Below, in pieces: positions 1 to 7,994 of a stretch of 64,000 bases of DNA. Numbering within the stretch: the first letter of the stretch is position 1; every line of letters starts with the position of its first letter. This stretch comes from Anaerolineaceae bacterium oral taxon 439 (GTDB lineage Bacteria > Chloroflexota > Anaerolineae > Anaerolineales > Anaerolineaceae): positions 310,001 to 374,000 of the forward strand of contig CP017039.1 of NCBI GenBank assembly GCA_001717545.1, in the 5' to 3' direction. The notes under the pieces are model-generated. The model ran no database searches. It saw nothing but the letters and a program-made list of their open reading frames with translations, and had not been told where the DNA came from. A program made the position numbers and the translations under genes.

Positions 1-1
1 T

Positions 2-709
2 ATGGGCGAGGTCATCCATGGGAACTACGGCGAATGGGTAAACGGAACCACGCTGCATTCCGTAACCAACTATCAGCTGTATAAAGCGTTGTATTCCGGT
101 CATAACGACCGCAACTATTTTGAGATCGCGCATACGGTCCGATCGCTGATCCAGCGGCTTGGCGAAACGGCGTATCGTCTATATAACTTTGTCGATAATC
201 ATGACGTCGAGCGGATTTATACGAGGCTCGCCGATAAGAAAAATTTTAAACCGGTCCATCTTCTCTTATATTCTCTTCCCGGAATTCCTTCAATTTATTA
301 CGGATCGGAGTTCGGGATCGAAGGGCGGAAGGAACGGTTTTCCGACGAAAGCCTGCGTCCCGCGCTGGACCTTTCGGAAGCGTCGGCCGCGGCGAAGGCG
401 AGCGGCTCCATGGCGCTGATCCAGGCGCTGGGAAGTATCAGGCGCAGTACGCCGGCCCTGCGGGACGGGGCGTATACGGAACTGCTGCTGACGAACCGGC
501 AGTACGCTTTTTCGCGCGCCAACGGGGACGAGACGGCGCTGATCGCGGTCAACAACGACGATCAGCCGGCGCGCGTCGAAGTCGCGGCGTCCGGCCGTTT
601 TATCGAAGCGCTGACTGGCGAAATCCGGGAAGCTTCGGACGGGCGGCTGCCGCTGGACCTTGGAGGGAACGATGGTCAGATCTGGATCAGGAGCAGAGCC
701 GGATCGTAA
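2..709 (+). CDS. GH13 alpha-amylase family glycosyl hydrolase, C-terminal part (5' end outside window)
   Basis: The gene enters from the left edge, so its first methionine here is internal. It encodes the end of a GH13 (alpha-amylase family) enzyme that cleaves or transfers alpha-glucosidic bonds. Conserved region III (GEVIHG) lies at the very start and supplies the acid/base glutamate. Region IV (FVDNHD) supplies the transition-state aspartate. PGIPSIYYGSE, typical of the end of the barrel, follows. The last 100 or so residues form the beta-sandwich C domain (SRANGDETALIAVNN). There is no signal in this part that shows location or exact substrate. Subfamily cannot be fixed without the N-terminal half. 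The family call is firm. Confidence 0.9.
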   Translation: MGEVIHGNYGEWVNGTTLHSVTNYQLYKALYSGHNDRNYFEIAHTVRSLIQRLGETAYRLYNFVDNHDVERIYTRLADKKNFKPVHLLLYSLPGIPSIYYGSEFGIEGRKERFSDESLRPALDLSEASAAAKASGSMALIQALGSIRRSTPALRDGAYTELLLTNRQYAFSRANGDETALIAVNNDDQPARVEVAASGRFIEALTGEIREASDGRLPLDLGGNDGQIWIRSRAGS

Positions 710-830
710 GAAAAAGCGCAAGAAAAACGGTCTCCGGACGACGCAGCGCGTTATTAAGACCACGCCGGTCATTCGGGGACCATTTTCACTTGTAAAAGGG
801 GCGACGCTTCCTGATAATACGGCGCTGAGG

Positions 831-1109
831 CTATGCGATTACGTCCCCGACCTTTTCCCTGTTCTTCTCGAACCAGGCGGCCGCGAAGGAGCAGGTCGGT
901 TTGATTTTTGCGCCTTCTTCCCGCGCCGCGTCGACGACAGCCTCCATCAACCTGTCCCCGACGCCTTTCCCGCGCAGCGACGGGTCGACAAATGTATGAT
1001 CCAGGACCCAGACGCCATTCTCGTCCTTTGGAAACGTCGCTTCGGCTAATTTTCCGCCTAAATCATAATCAAAGTAAACCAGTGATTGACCATCTCGATT
1101 GAACTTCAT
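831..1109 (-). CDS. Small GNAT-family N-acetyltransferase (YjdJ type)
   Basis: A 92-residue protein of the short GNAT subfamily (Acetyltransf_CG, YjdJ-like), about half the length of standard GNAT enzymes. The acetyl-CoA binding motif is visible as VDPSLRGKGVGDRLMEAVVDAA. It is followed by the family's C-terminal pattern in which a cysteine-containing strand (IKPTCSFAAAWFEKN) precedes the last helix. The start at 1109 is supported by a strong Shine-Dalgarno sequence (AGGAGGGG) a few bases upstream on the minus strand. The substrate is unknown for most of this subfamily. It is the last gene of the minus-strand pair with the YitT protein, 81 bases after it. Confidence 0.85.
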   Translation of the reverse strand: MKFNRDGQSLVYFDYDLGGKLAEATFPKDENGVWVLDHTFVDPSLRGKGVGDRLMEAVVDAAREEGAKIKPTCSFAAAWFEKNREKVGDVIA

Positions 1110-1175
1110 GGAAACCCCTCCTGATAAGTTATGAAAACGAACCTTTCCGACCGCGCGGCGCGCGCATTCATGTAT

Positions 1176-1204
1176 AAAAAAACGCGCCGGTTACTCCGGC
1201 AGCG
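1176..1204 (-). terminator. Rho-independent terminator overlapping the YitT stop codon
   Basis: On the minus strand, a GC-rich stem of CGC-GCCGG against CCGGC-GCG (one bulged T) is followed by seven T residues. The loop AGTAA contains the TAA stop codon of the YitT gene, so the terminator stem is formed partly by coding sequence. This is visible directly in the sequence. Confidence 0.7.
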
Positions 1205-2087
1205 TTTTATAAGGCTGGAACCCTTCCCCCAGGACTTCGGCCGCGTGACCGACGACCATAAACGCGTTTGGATCGGCTTTATGAATGATCCGCTTGAGCA
1301 GGTTGACTTCGGATCGGCCGATTACGACGTAAACGATCTTCTTTTTCTGACCCGAGTAAGCCCCGGTTCCGTCTAAAAAAGTTACGCCATGACTCATCCG
1401 CGTCATCACTGTTTCCGCGATTGCGTCCGCTTCTTCGCTGATGACGATGACTGAGCGGAAGACAGCCGATCCGACCGTGATCATTTCGGCCGCCTCGCCG
1501 GAGACGTAAATCGCGATGATCCCGTACAGCGCTAAATCCCAGCCAAACGCGATCCCGCCGAGGATCACGGAAATCGAGTCGACGACGAGGTAGGACTGCG
1601 TAAGCGGAACGCCCAGGCGCTGGTTCAGGATCCGTCCGACAATATCGGTTCCGCCGCTGGTTCCCGATCCGCGATAAACGAGCCCGAAGCCGACCCCGAG
1701 AATCGACGCGCCGAAGAGCGAATTCAGGAGCAGGTCATGCGTCAGGGCGACCGGGCCGATCGTCTCCGTCAGGAGATCGGTAAACAGCGAAAACAAGGCG
1801 ACCGCGAAAACGGTTCGCAGCGCAAATTTCCGTCCGCCTAAATAACGCCAGCCCAGAATAAACAGCGGGATATTCCCGATCAGCGTCATCGTCCCAATCG
1901 GGAGCGCCGTGTAATGATTAATAACCTGCGCCAGGCCGGAAATCCCGCCGCTGATCAGCCGTGCCGGGATCAGAAAGTAAACCATGCCCAGCGCCTGGAT
2001 AAACGAACCGATCAGGATCAGCGTGTAGTCCCCGACCGATTCTTTCAGTTCCGGCCGATCGATTTTTTTAAATGAAAAAAGCTTCAT
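1191..2087 (-). CDS. YitT family membrane protein (DUF161/DUF2179)
   Basis: A 298-residue protein. About 200 N-terminal residues contain five to six hydrophobic segments (for example TLILIGSFIQALGMVYF). They carry the family's characteristic glycine-rich motifs (LISGGISGLAQ, and YRGSGTSGGTDIVGRIL). The C-terminal 90 residues form a soluble DUF2179 domain (MTRMSHGVTFLDGTGAYSG, KADPNAFMVVGHAAEVLGEGF). YitT proteins are common in Firmicutes and other anaerobes. Their transported substrate, if any, is not established. The start has a short AGGAAA site directly upstream. Length and domain order are normal for the family. Confidence 0.9.
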   Translation of the reverse strand: MKLFSFKKIDRPELKESVGDYTLILIGSFIQALGMVYFLIPARLISGGISGLAQVINHYTALPIGTMTLIGNIPLFILGWRYLGGRKFALRTVFAVALFSLFTDLLTETIGPVALTHDLLLNSLFGASILGVGFGLVYRGSGTSGGTDIVGRILNQRLGVPLTQSYLVVDSISVILGGIAFGWDLALYGIIAIYVSGEAAEMITVGSAVFRSVIVISEEADAIAETVMTRMSHGVTFLDGTGAYSGQKKKIVYVVIGRSEVNLLKRIIHKADPNAFMVVGHAAEVLGEGFQPYKTLPE

Positions 2088-2188
2088 TTTCCTGGCTCCA
2101 TCTGAAGTCGCTCGACGAAAGGTTAAGCTAATCTTACCATCTTAATCCCCGGTTTCGCCAAACCGGTTTTCTCGATTTTAACAGATTC

Positions 2189-2207
2189 TTTAGAATAATT
2201 TTCTAAA
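2189..2207. promoter_or_regulatory. Candidate operator: inverted repeat upstream of the exporter operon
   Basis: A 7-bp inverted repeat TTTAGAA/TTCTAAA with a 5-base AT spacer. It lies 31 bases before the TATAAT box at 2238, in the stretch between the divergent YitT gene and the large efflux locus. The position suits binding of a dimeric regulator. No regulator gene is adjacent, so the role is inferred only. Confidence 0.4.
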
Positions 2208-2237
2208 CGGGCCCTGAGTCGGAAACGCGAAATAACG

Positions 2238-2243
2238 TATAAT
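2238..2243 (+). promoter_or_regulatory. Candidate -10 box (TATAAT) for the efflux operon
   Basis: A perfect TATAAT with no convincing -35 at 17-18 bases. It is about 150 bases before the chosen start of the first adaptor. The rest of the 2088-2394 gap holds no convincing gene. Confidence 0.45.
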
Positions 2244-2394
2244 AGTGGCAAATATATACGGGTGCGATAAAAAAAGCCGAATTTATAGGCTGATTGACTG
2301 TCGGCTGCAACGATTCTGGCAGAGCTGCGTAGATAAAGAGGAATTCGGACGGAACGTACGGGCGGATCCGTCCAAGAGGAAACAAAAAGCGATT

Positions 2395-3846
2395 ATGAAA
2401 CGTATGAAGCAATGGATGAACGGGAAACGAATGAAAAAAAAGAGCTTACGGACGATTTTCCTGTTGGGATTTTTTGGCGTGCTGGCGATGAGCGGCTGCA
2501 GCAGCGCGGATCAGTCGTTTGCGCTGCCGGCGGGGCACGGTCCGTATCGGACGGTTGAAGCGGAGATAACCGACTTTCCGCAGTCGCTCAGTCTCGTCGG
2601 GTACGTCGAGTCGGCGAAATCGGAAACGGTGAAATGGAAGGTCAACGGCGTAATTGAAAGCTGCGGCGCGGCGTCCGGGGACGCGGTTGAACGGGGCGAT
2701 ATCCTGGCGCGGCTGGAAAACGACTCGCTTTCTCCGACGGTTTTTGAGGCGGAGGCGACGAAGATCACCGCCGATACCGCGATTGACAGGATGCTGATCA
2801 GCGCCGCCGCCAAGGTCAAGGCCTATCAGGAGATGATCGACAAGGAAAAAGCGCTGGCGGACGCGAAAAAGTTCCTGGAAGGGCTGAATTATCCGGTCGC
2901 GAGCGCTTCGGACCTGAAGAGCGCTGAAAAGGCGATGATCGCCGCGCGCGACGCGTACGAAATCGCGCAGGCTGATTTTGAGGGTGTTAAGCTCCGCGCT
3001 GAAACGGACCCGGAACGTTATCAAAAGAAAGACGCGCTTCAAAAAGCGATGAACGCTTTTTTCCAGGCGAATAACGTTTACGTCTATTACCGCGACGGCG
3101 TCGGCGAAGCCGCAAAGGCGCAGGCGCGCGCCGCCGTCTTAACGGCGCAGGCGGCTTACGACGCGGCGGTTCGTGCGTATGAAGATTTTGGCGACCTGTC
3201 GTATAACTCAAACGAGCTGACCGCGAAGTTGAAAGAAGCGGATAAAGCGACGACGGTCGCGGACCGCCGGTCGCCGACGGCGGCGATCAGCGGGACGATC
3301 TCCGAAATGAACTGTGAAGCGGGAACCTACGTTCAGGCGAACGATATTCTGGCGAAGATTGACGATTTGAATACGCTTTACTTTCGGATTAACGCTTCTG
3401 AATTTGATCTGGATAAGCTGAAGGTTGGGATGGAAACTGATATTGTTCTGGACGCGAATCCGGGCGTCAGCCTGACTGGGTCGATCGCCGCGATCGACGC
3501 GACGGCGAAAGCGGCGGCGGACAGCGTCCCGACGTATTCCGTCCTGATTCGGATCGCGAAGCCGGCCGGCGGCGAGTCGGTTGGGAACGTTTACCCGTCG
3601 ATGACCGGGGCGGCGCTGATCCACCTGAATAACCGGGAAGGCGTGCTGTCGATTCCGATCGAAGCGCTTCGGACCGACGAAAAAGGAACGTACGTAGAAA
3701 AGTTAGTTAACGATGAGCCGCGCCGGATCGACGTCGAGACAGGCGAATTCATGGCCGGGCGGGTTGAGTTATTGGGGACCTCGATTCAAAGCGGAGATCG
3801 GCTGGTTGTTCCGGACGTTCTTCCCGCTGGATTGAGCGAACCGTAA
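2395..3846 (+). CDS. HlyD/MacA-type efflux adaptor, lipoprotein (first of four)
   Basis: A periplasmic-adaptor-type protein of about 483 residues that should couple an ABC permease to substrates outside the membrane. The frame is open further upstream, but I start at 2395 because the polar leader, hydrophobic stretch and lipobox (LAMSGC) begin there and an AGAGGA site precedes it. Starts at 2404, 2413 or 2431 are also possible. A lipoyl-like half (WKVNGVIESCGAASGDAVERGDILARLE) is followed by a roughly 180-residue alanine/lysine-rich coiled coil. The second lipoyl half (AISGTISEMNCEAGTYVQANDILAKID) and beta-barrel come last. It is the first gene of the eight-gene export locus, 27 bases before the next adaptor. 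The N-terminal cysteine suggests lipid anchoring on the outer face of the membrane. Confidence 0.85.
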   Translation: MKRMKQWMNGKRMKKKSLRTIFLLGFFGVLAMSGCSSADQSFALPAGHGPYRTVEAEITDFPQSLSLVGYVESAKSETVKWKVNGVIESCGAASGDAVERGDILARLENDSLSPTVFEAEATKITADTAIDRMLISAAAKVKAYQEMIDKEKALADAKKFLEGLNYPVASASDLKSAEKAMIAARDAYEIAQADFEGVKLRAETDPERYQKKDALQKAMNAFFQANNVYVYYRDGVGEAAKAQARAAVLTAQAAYDAAVRAYEDFGDLSYNSNELTAKLKEADKATTVADRRSPTAAISGTISEMNCEAGTYVQANDILAKIDDLNTLYFRINASEFDLDKLKVGMETDIVLDANPGVSLTGSIAAIDATAKAAADSVPTYSVLIRIAKPAGGESVGNVYPSMTGAALIHLNNREGVLSIPIEALRTDEKGTYVEKLVNDEPRRIDVETGEFMAGRVELLGTSIQSGDRLVVPDVLPAGLSEP

Positions 3847-3873
3847 AATCTGGATAAAGGAAACGCATTAAAC

Positions 3874-5667
3874 ATGATGGCAAATTCAATTCAAGGAAAT
3901 CCGAAAAAGAAATCGAAGCGGTCGATGATCGTTATCCTTATTTTGCTGCTGATCCTGGCGGCGTTGGTTGTTCTGATCTGGACGACGTACAGCGCGATGC
4001 TTCGCGAATATCAGGCCGCGCGGGAAGCGATCGCGAACGCGCCGGTTCAGACGGCGGTCGTTGAGCGCGGTGATTTATCGGAGGCGATCGATGATCTGAC
4101 CGGGACGCTGCGCTCGAAACAGAGCGTTTCGCTGTACTGGAAAGCGGCGGGAACGGTCGGGTCGGTTGACGTCGCTCTCGGCGACAAAGTCGAGAAGGGC
4201 CAGGTTTTAGCCGAACTCGACGAAGGCACGATCAGTTCGACGATCAACGAAGCGGCGGTTACGAAAGAAAAGAAAGAGAAAGAACTTGATAACCTGATCA
4301 CGACCGACCTGGCGTTGGCGACTGCGTATAACAAGATGATCACGGCTAAAAAAGCAATCGACACTGCGCAGGACGCAATTCATGCGCTCAGGCTGGCCCG
4401 GAAGAATACGACTGAGCTCAATACTTATTATCAGGATTACCTCAACGCTCAGACTCAGTATCAGGAAGCGCTCGCTTCCTTCGAGGAGCTGAAAGACCGG
4501 CCGGTTGACGATTTCGATCGGCAGATGGCGGCGTCGATGGTCGATGGGGCGAAGTCGGGGGTCGCGAGCGCCGAAGCGAAGTACAACTGGTACAACGGCG
4601 AAGCCGACCCGCTCGAACTGAAAAAAGCCGAGGCGACGCTTAAGCTCCGCGAGGCTGAATACGAAGACGCGGTCCGTGATTATGAGAAAATCATGAACGG
4701 TCCGACCGCGGACCAGATCCGATCGCTCGAAGCGGAGATCAACGCAGCCGCGGCGACGATGAAAACCGCGCAGATTATCGCCCCGATTACAGGGGTTATT
4801 ACCGAGGTCAAGGCGGCCCCGCTTGACGTTATTCAGGCGAACGCCGCCGGGATCGTCAACGAAACGCTGGCGATCCGGATGGACGATCTTTCGAGTTATT
4901 ACGTCGACGTCGATGTGCATGAGAACAAAATCAACGCGATTCAGCTCGGGCAAAAAGTCGAACTGACGTTTGACGCGGTACCTTTTGAAACGTTTACCGG
5001 AACGATTTCGAATTTTTCGACCGTTGGAACGGTTACGAATAATGTGGTTAAGTATTCCGTAACGGTCAAGCTTGACGGCGTCAGTCCGGAGCTGAAGCCC
5101 GGGATGGTCGCCGACTTGAAAATTATTACGGAAGAATATAACGACGTGCTGACCGTCCCGGCTACTGCGGTTGGAATGAACATGAATGGCGAGTCGGTTG
5201 TCGCGGTTCAGGACGCCGACGGCTTGTTCACCGACGTTGTCGTTACCGTCGGATATTCGAACGGAAAAGAAACCGAGATCTCTTCGCAGAGCGGCGGTAT
5301 TTCCGAAGGGACGATCGTTCGCCGCGATTATATCAGCGGGCTGATCCCCGGATTCGGCGGGCCGGCTGTCCCGAGCCTGTTCGGATGGCCGCTCCCCGGT
5401 TTTGCCTCGGATCAAGGCGCGCCGGAGATACCGATGAGCGCTGGATTTGTCGCGAGCGGGGATATGATCCCCGGAGGCGGAGCTCCGGCGGAGATGAACG
5501 GCGCGGTCATGCCGCAGGACGCCGTTCCGGAAAATATGGCTCCGGAGGATATGGCTGCGGGGGCGGAAGGCCCGATGTCGGCCGGCCCGGGCGCGGAAGC
5601 GGAAGCCCCGATGACGGCCGAGCCAGGCGCGGAGGCGGAAGCTCCGGCGGATTCGCCGGCGAACTGA
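3874..5667 (+). CDS. HlyD-family efflux adaptor, TM-anchored, with long acidic Pro/Ala/Gly/Met-rich tail (second of four)
   Basis: A 597-residue adaptor that starts with a lysine-rich cytoplasmic segment and one transmembrane helix (residues about 19-40, IVILILLLILAALVVLIW), not a lipobox. Then come a lipoyl half-motif (GTVGSVDVALGDKVEKGQVLAELDE), a long coiled coil (about 125-290), the second half (IIAPITGVITEVKAAPLDVIQA) and beta-barrel domains. The last 110 residues are unusual: low-complexity, rich in Pro, Ala, Gly, Glu and Met. They contain a near-exact tandem copy of a 13-residue unit that includes PGAEAEAP. This tail is absent from the other three adaptors here. An AAAGGA site precedes the start; ATG at 3877 is also possible. 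It works with the ATPase and permeases that follow. Confidence 0.85.
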   Translation: MMANSIQGNPKKKSKRSMIVILILLLILAALVVLIWTTYSAMLREYQAAREAIANAPVQTAVVERGDLSEAIDDLTGTLRSKQSVSLYWKAAGTVGSVDVALGDKVEKGQVLAELDEGTISSTINEAAVTKEKKEKELDNLITTDLALATAYNKMITAKKAIDTAQDAIHALRLARKNTTELNTYYQDYLNAQTQYQEALASFEELKDRPVDDFDRQMAASMVDGAKSGVASAEAKYNWYNGEADPLELKKAEATLKLREAEYEDAVRDYEKIMNGPTADQIRSLEAEINAAAATMKTAQIIAPITGVITEVKAAPLDVIQANAAGIVNETLAIRMDDLSSYYVDVDVHENKINAIQLGQKVELTFDAVPFETFTGTISNFSTVGTVTNNVVKYSVTVKLDGVSPELKPGMVADLKIITEEYNDVLTVPATAVGMNMNGESVVAVQDADGLFTDVVVTVGYSNGKETEISSQSGGISEGTIVRRDYISGLIPGFGGPAVPSLFGWPLPGFASDQGAPEIPMSAGFVASGDMIPGGGAPAEMNGAVMPQDAVPENMAPEDMAAGAEGPMSAGPGAEAEAPMTAEPGAEAEAPADSPAN

Positions 5668-5757
5668 ATCAGGCGCGCCGCGCGGTTTCCGGCGCGATCA
5701 GCGATTATGGATACGGGTCCCGGTGGTTGGGGCCCGACAGGAAGAAAAGAGATTTGA

Positions 5758-6678
5758 ATGACAGAACGAAAAGACCAAAACGTAATTCATACCGAACACC
5801 TCTGCAAATATTATGCGTTGGGGGACGTTGAGGTACGGGCGCTTCACGATATTTCGATTGATATCAACTACGGCGAATTCGCCGCAATCATGGGTCCTTC
5901 CGGATCGGGAAAGTCGACGTTGATGAATATTCTGGGCTGTTTGGATCGACCGACGTCGGGGAGCTATCTTCTCGACGGAACGGAAGTTTCCGAAATCAGC
6001 GATAACCGCCTCGCGGAAATCCGCAACCGTAAAATCGGTTTCGTTTTCCAGAGCTTCAACCTGCTGCCGCGGATTTCGGCGTTGGAAAACGTCATGCTGC
6101 CGCTGCTGTACTCGAAAAATAAATCGAGAGCGCGCGACCGCGCCCTCGAAGCGCTTGAACAGGTTGGCCTCGCGAAGCGCTCGAAGCATAAGCCGAAGGA
6201 GCTTTCCGGCGGTCAGCAGCAGCGCGTCGCGATCGCGCGCGCGCTCGTCAACGATCCGGAGATTATCATGGCGGACGAACCGACCGGAAACCTTGATTCG
6301 AAATCCGGAAAAGAAATCATGCAGCTGCTGATCCGGCTGAATAAGGAAAACGGGAAGACGGTCCTGATGGTGACGCATGATCCCAAGATCGGCGCGGTTG
6401 TCCCGCGCGTGATTTCCGTGTTTGACGGGATGCTCGGGTCGCAGGAGGAGCAGGAAATCCTTCAGTCCTGGCGCCAGATCGATTATAGTCAGGCGACCGA
6501 GGAAGAACGGGCGGCTGTTCGCGAAATGATCGCGGAAAAAGCCCGCGCAAAGGCCGAATTTAACACGGCGAACGGGATCGCTGAGTCTGAAGAAGACGTT
6601 CACGCGGGAAACGCGTCCGCCGCGGAGGCGATCGCCGAGGCGTTCGGAAACGGCGCGGCGGAAAAGGAAGCGAAGTAG
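5758..6678 (+). CDS. MacB/LolD-type ABC transporter ATP-binding protein
   Basis: The only ATPase of the export locus. Motifs are complete: Walker [10 protein letters not shown] (46-54), Q-loop Q98, signature LSGGQ (149-153), Walker B IIMADEP (169-175) and switch histidine H207. It also has PTGNLD, characteristic of the MacB/LolD/YknY family of ATPases that drive FtsX-fold permeases. At 306 residues it is longer than the usual 225-250. The extra C-terminal 80 or so residues after the H-loop region are charged and alanine-rich ([10 protein letters not shown] and [19 protein letters not shown]). The tail has no recognised domain. The gene lies between the first adaptor pair and three permeases, so it probably serves all three. 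Confidence 0.93.
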   Translation: MTERKDQNVIHTEHLCKYYALGDVEVRALHDISIDINYGEFAAIMGPSGSGKSTLMNILGCLDRPTSGSYLLDGTEVSEISDNRLAEIRNRKIGFVFQSFNLLPRISALENVMLPLLYSKNKSRARDRALEALEQVGLAKRSKHKPKELSGGQQQRVAIARALVNDPEIIMADEPTGNLDSKSGKEIMQLLIRLNKENGKTVLMVTHDPKIGAVVPRVISVFDGMLGSQEEQEILQSWRQIDYSQATEEERAAVREMIAEKARAKAEFNTANGIAESEEDVHAGNASAAEAIAEAFGNGAAEKEAK

Positions 6679-6710
6679 GGAGGCCGGGAAACGATCCGGG
6701 ACAAGGCGAG

Positions 6711-7952
6711 ATGGGATTGCGGCGCCTGATATCCGAGGCTTTTCAGACCCTTCGGTCGAATAAGGGCCGTTCATTTTTGACGTTGATCGGAATCGTTATC
6801 GGGATCAGCTCGGTTATTACGATTATTTCCGTTGGGCTCGGCGTCCAGGCGTATATCGACATGGAAACGTCGTCTCTCGGCGCGAACGTGGTCATGATCC
6901 GGGCGGGGAATTTCGTCGGCAGCGAAGACGGATATTCCCTGATTTCCCGCGGCGATCTGAACGAAATCTGCGGCTTGCCTTATGTTATCGACTGTACGCC
7001 GGTCGTTGAAGCGATTAAGGTCGCGGGCGGCGCCGGGGACCGCTCGGTCAGCCTCATTCTCTACGGGTACAGCGAGTCCGGTATCGATCTGGCCGGGAAC
7101 GAGCTCGTTCATGGACGCGGCTATACAAAGGAAGAGATCCTTGACGCGTCGCCGGTTATCGTCACCTGGCAGCCGGTCGCGGAACGGCTCTTCCCCGGCG
7201 TTTCGAACGGGGCGATCGGCGAAAAAATCCTGATCGATAACGTTTCGTACGAAATTATCGGCGAGTATGCCGAACGCGGCTTCGGTCAGGCGGTTACGGC
7301 GCAGTTCAGTTTCGCGTCCGTTCCGTATACCGCGATGCAGCTCCGGCACCTCGACGCAGACCGGAACCATTATGCCAGGATGATGGCGTTTGTCGATTTA
7401 TCCGCTAAGCCGATCGGCGAGGCGATGGACGAAATTGAGACCCTGCTCCGCCGGCGTCATCAGATTACCGGGAGCGAGCGATCCGATTTCATGATCACGA
7501 CGTCAACTGAGATGCTTGGCATGATTGAAACGGTGACGAAGACGTTCGTGATCTTCCTCTCCGGGGCCGCGGGAATTTCGCTTCTTGTCGCCGGGATCGG
7601 GATCATGAATATCATGCTGGTTACGGTTACCGAGCGGACCCGGGAAATCGGGCTGCGAAAAGCCGTCGGCGGGACGAACTTCGATATCCTGACGCAGTTC
7701 CTTTTTGAGGCCGCCGTGCTGTCGATGGTGGGCGGGCTGATTGGAATCGCGCTGGGGCTGGGAGCGTCGTTCTGCCTCGAAGCGGTATTCCGTTCGCTGG
7801 GGAACGGGTTTGAAATGATCCGTGCTCAGGTGGATGTCGGGGTGGTCGGGCTGACCGTCCTGTTTGCCGGGACCTTTGGAGTGGTATTCGGTTTCGCGCC
7901 GGCGCGGAGAGCGGCAAAGATGGAACCGGTTCTGGCGCTGCGTTCGGAATAA
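6711..7952 (+). CDS. MacB/YknZ-type ABC permease (FtsX fold), first of three
   Basis: A 413-residue permease with the MacB architecture. It has an amphipathic N-terminus, TM1 (FLTLIGIVIGISSVITIISVGLG) and an extracytoplasmic MacB_PCD domain from about 45 to 270. Three TM helices of the FtsX domain follow. The conserved GIGIMNIMLVTVTERTREIGLRKAVGG segment forms the coupling region with the ATPase. It ends with PARRAAKMEPVLALRSE, typical of the family. The substrate is unknown. It resembles the two following permeases over its whole length (same TM positions and coupling motif), so the three probably arose by duplication. It is spaced 32 bases after the ATPase gene. Confidence 0.92.
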   Translation: MGLRRLISEAFQTLRSNKGRSFLTLIGIVIGISSVITIISVGLGVQAYIDMETSSLGANVVMIRAGNFVGSEDGYSLISRGDLNEICGLPYVIDCTPVVEAIKVAGGAGDRSVSLILYGYSESGIDLAGNELVHGRGYTKEEILDASPVIVTWQPVAERLFPGVSNGAIGEKILIDNVSYEIIGEYAERGFGQAVTAQFSFASVPYTAMQLRHLDADRNHYARMMAFVDLSAKPIGEAMDEIETLLRRRHQITGSERSDFMITTSTEMLGMIETVTKTFVIFLSGAAGISLLVAGIGIMNIMLVTVTERTREIGLRKAVGGTNFDILTQFLFEAAVLSMVGGLIGIALGLGASFCLEAVFRSLGNGFEMIRAQVDVGVVGLTVLFAGTFGVVFGFAPARRAAKMEPVLALRSE

Positions 7953-7994
7953 CCCGGTGGAACGCAGGATGGAACAGAAAAGGGAAAGTATTGG

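Noticed and set aside
2245-2394. Upstream extension of the first adaptor to ATG at 2245
   Set aside because: It would put 50 residues with no signal before the basic start and lipobox, and it lies directly on the inferred promoter and transcription start.
4207-5415. A 402-codon minus-strand frame opposite the second adaptor
   Set aside because: It is rich in Arg, Asn and Val as expected of a shadow frame; the plus-strand adaptor has all the motifs.
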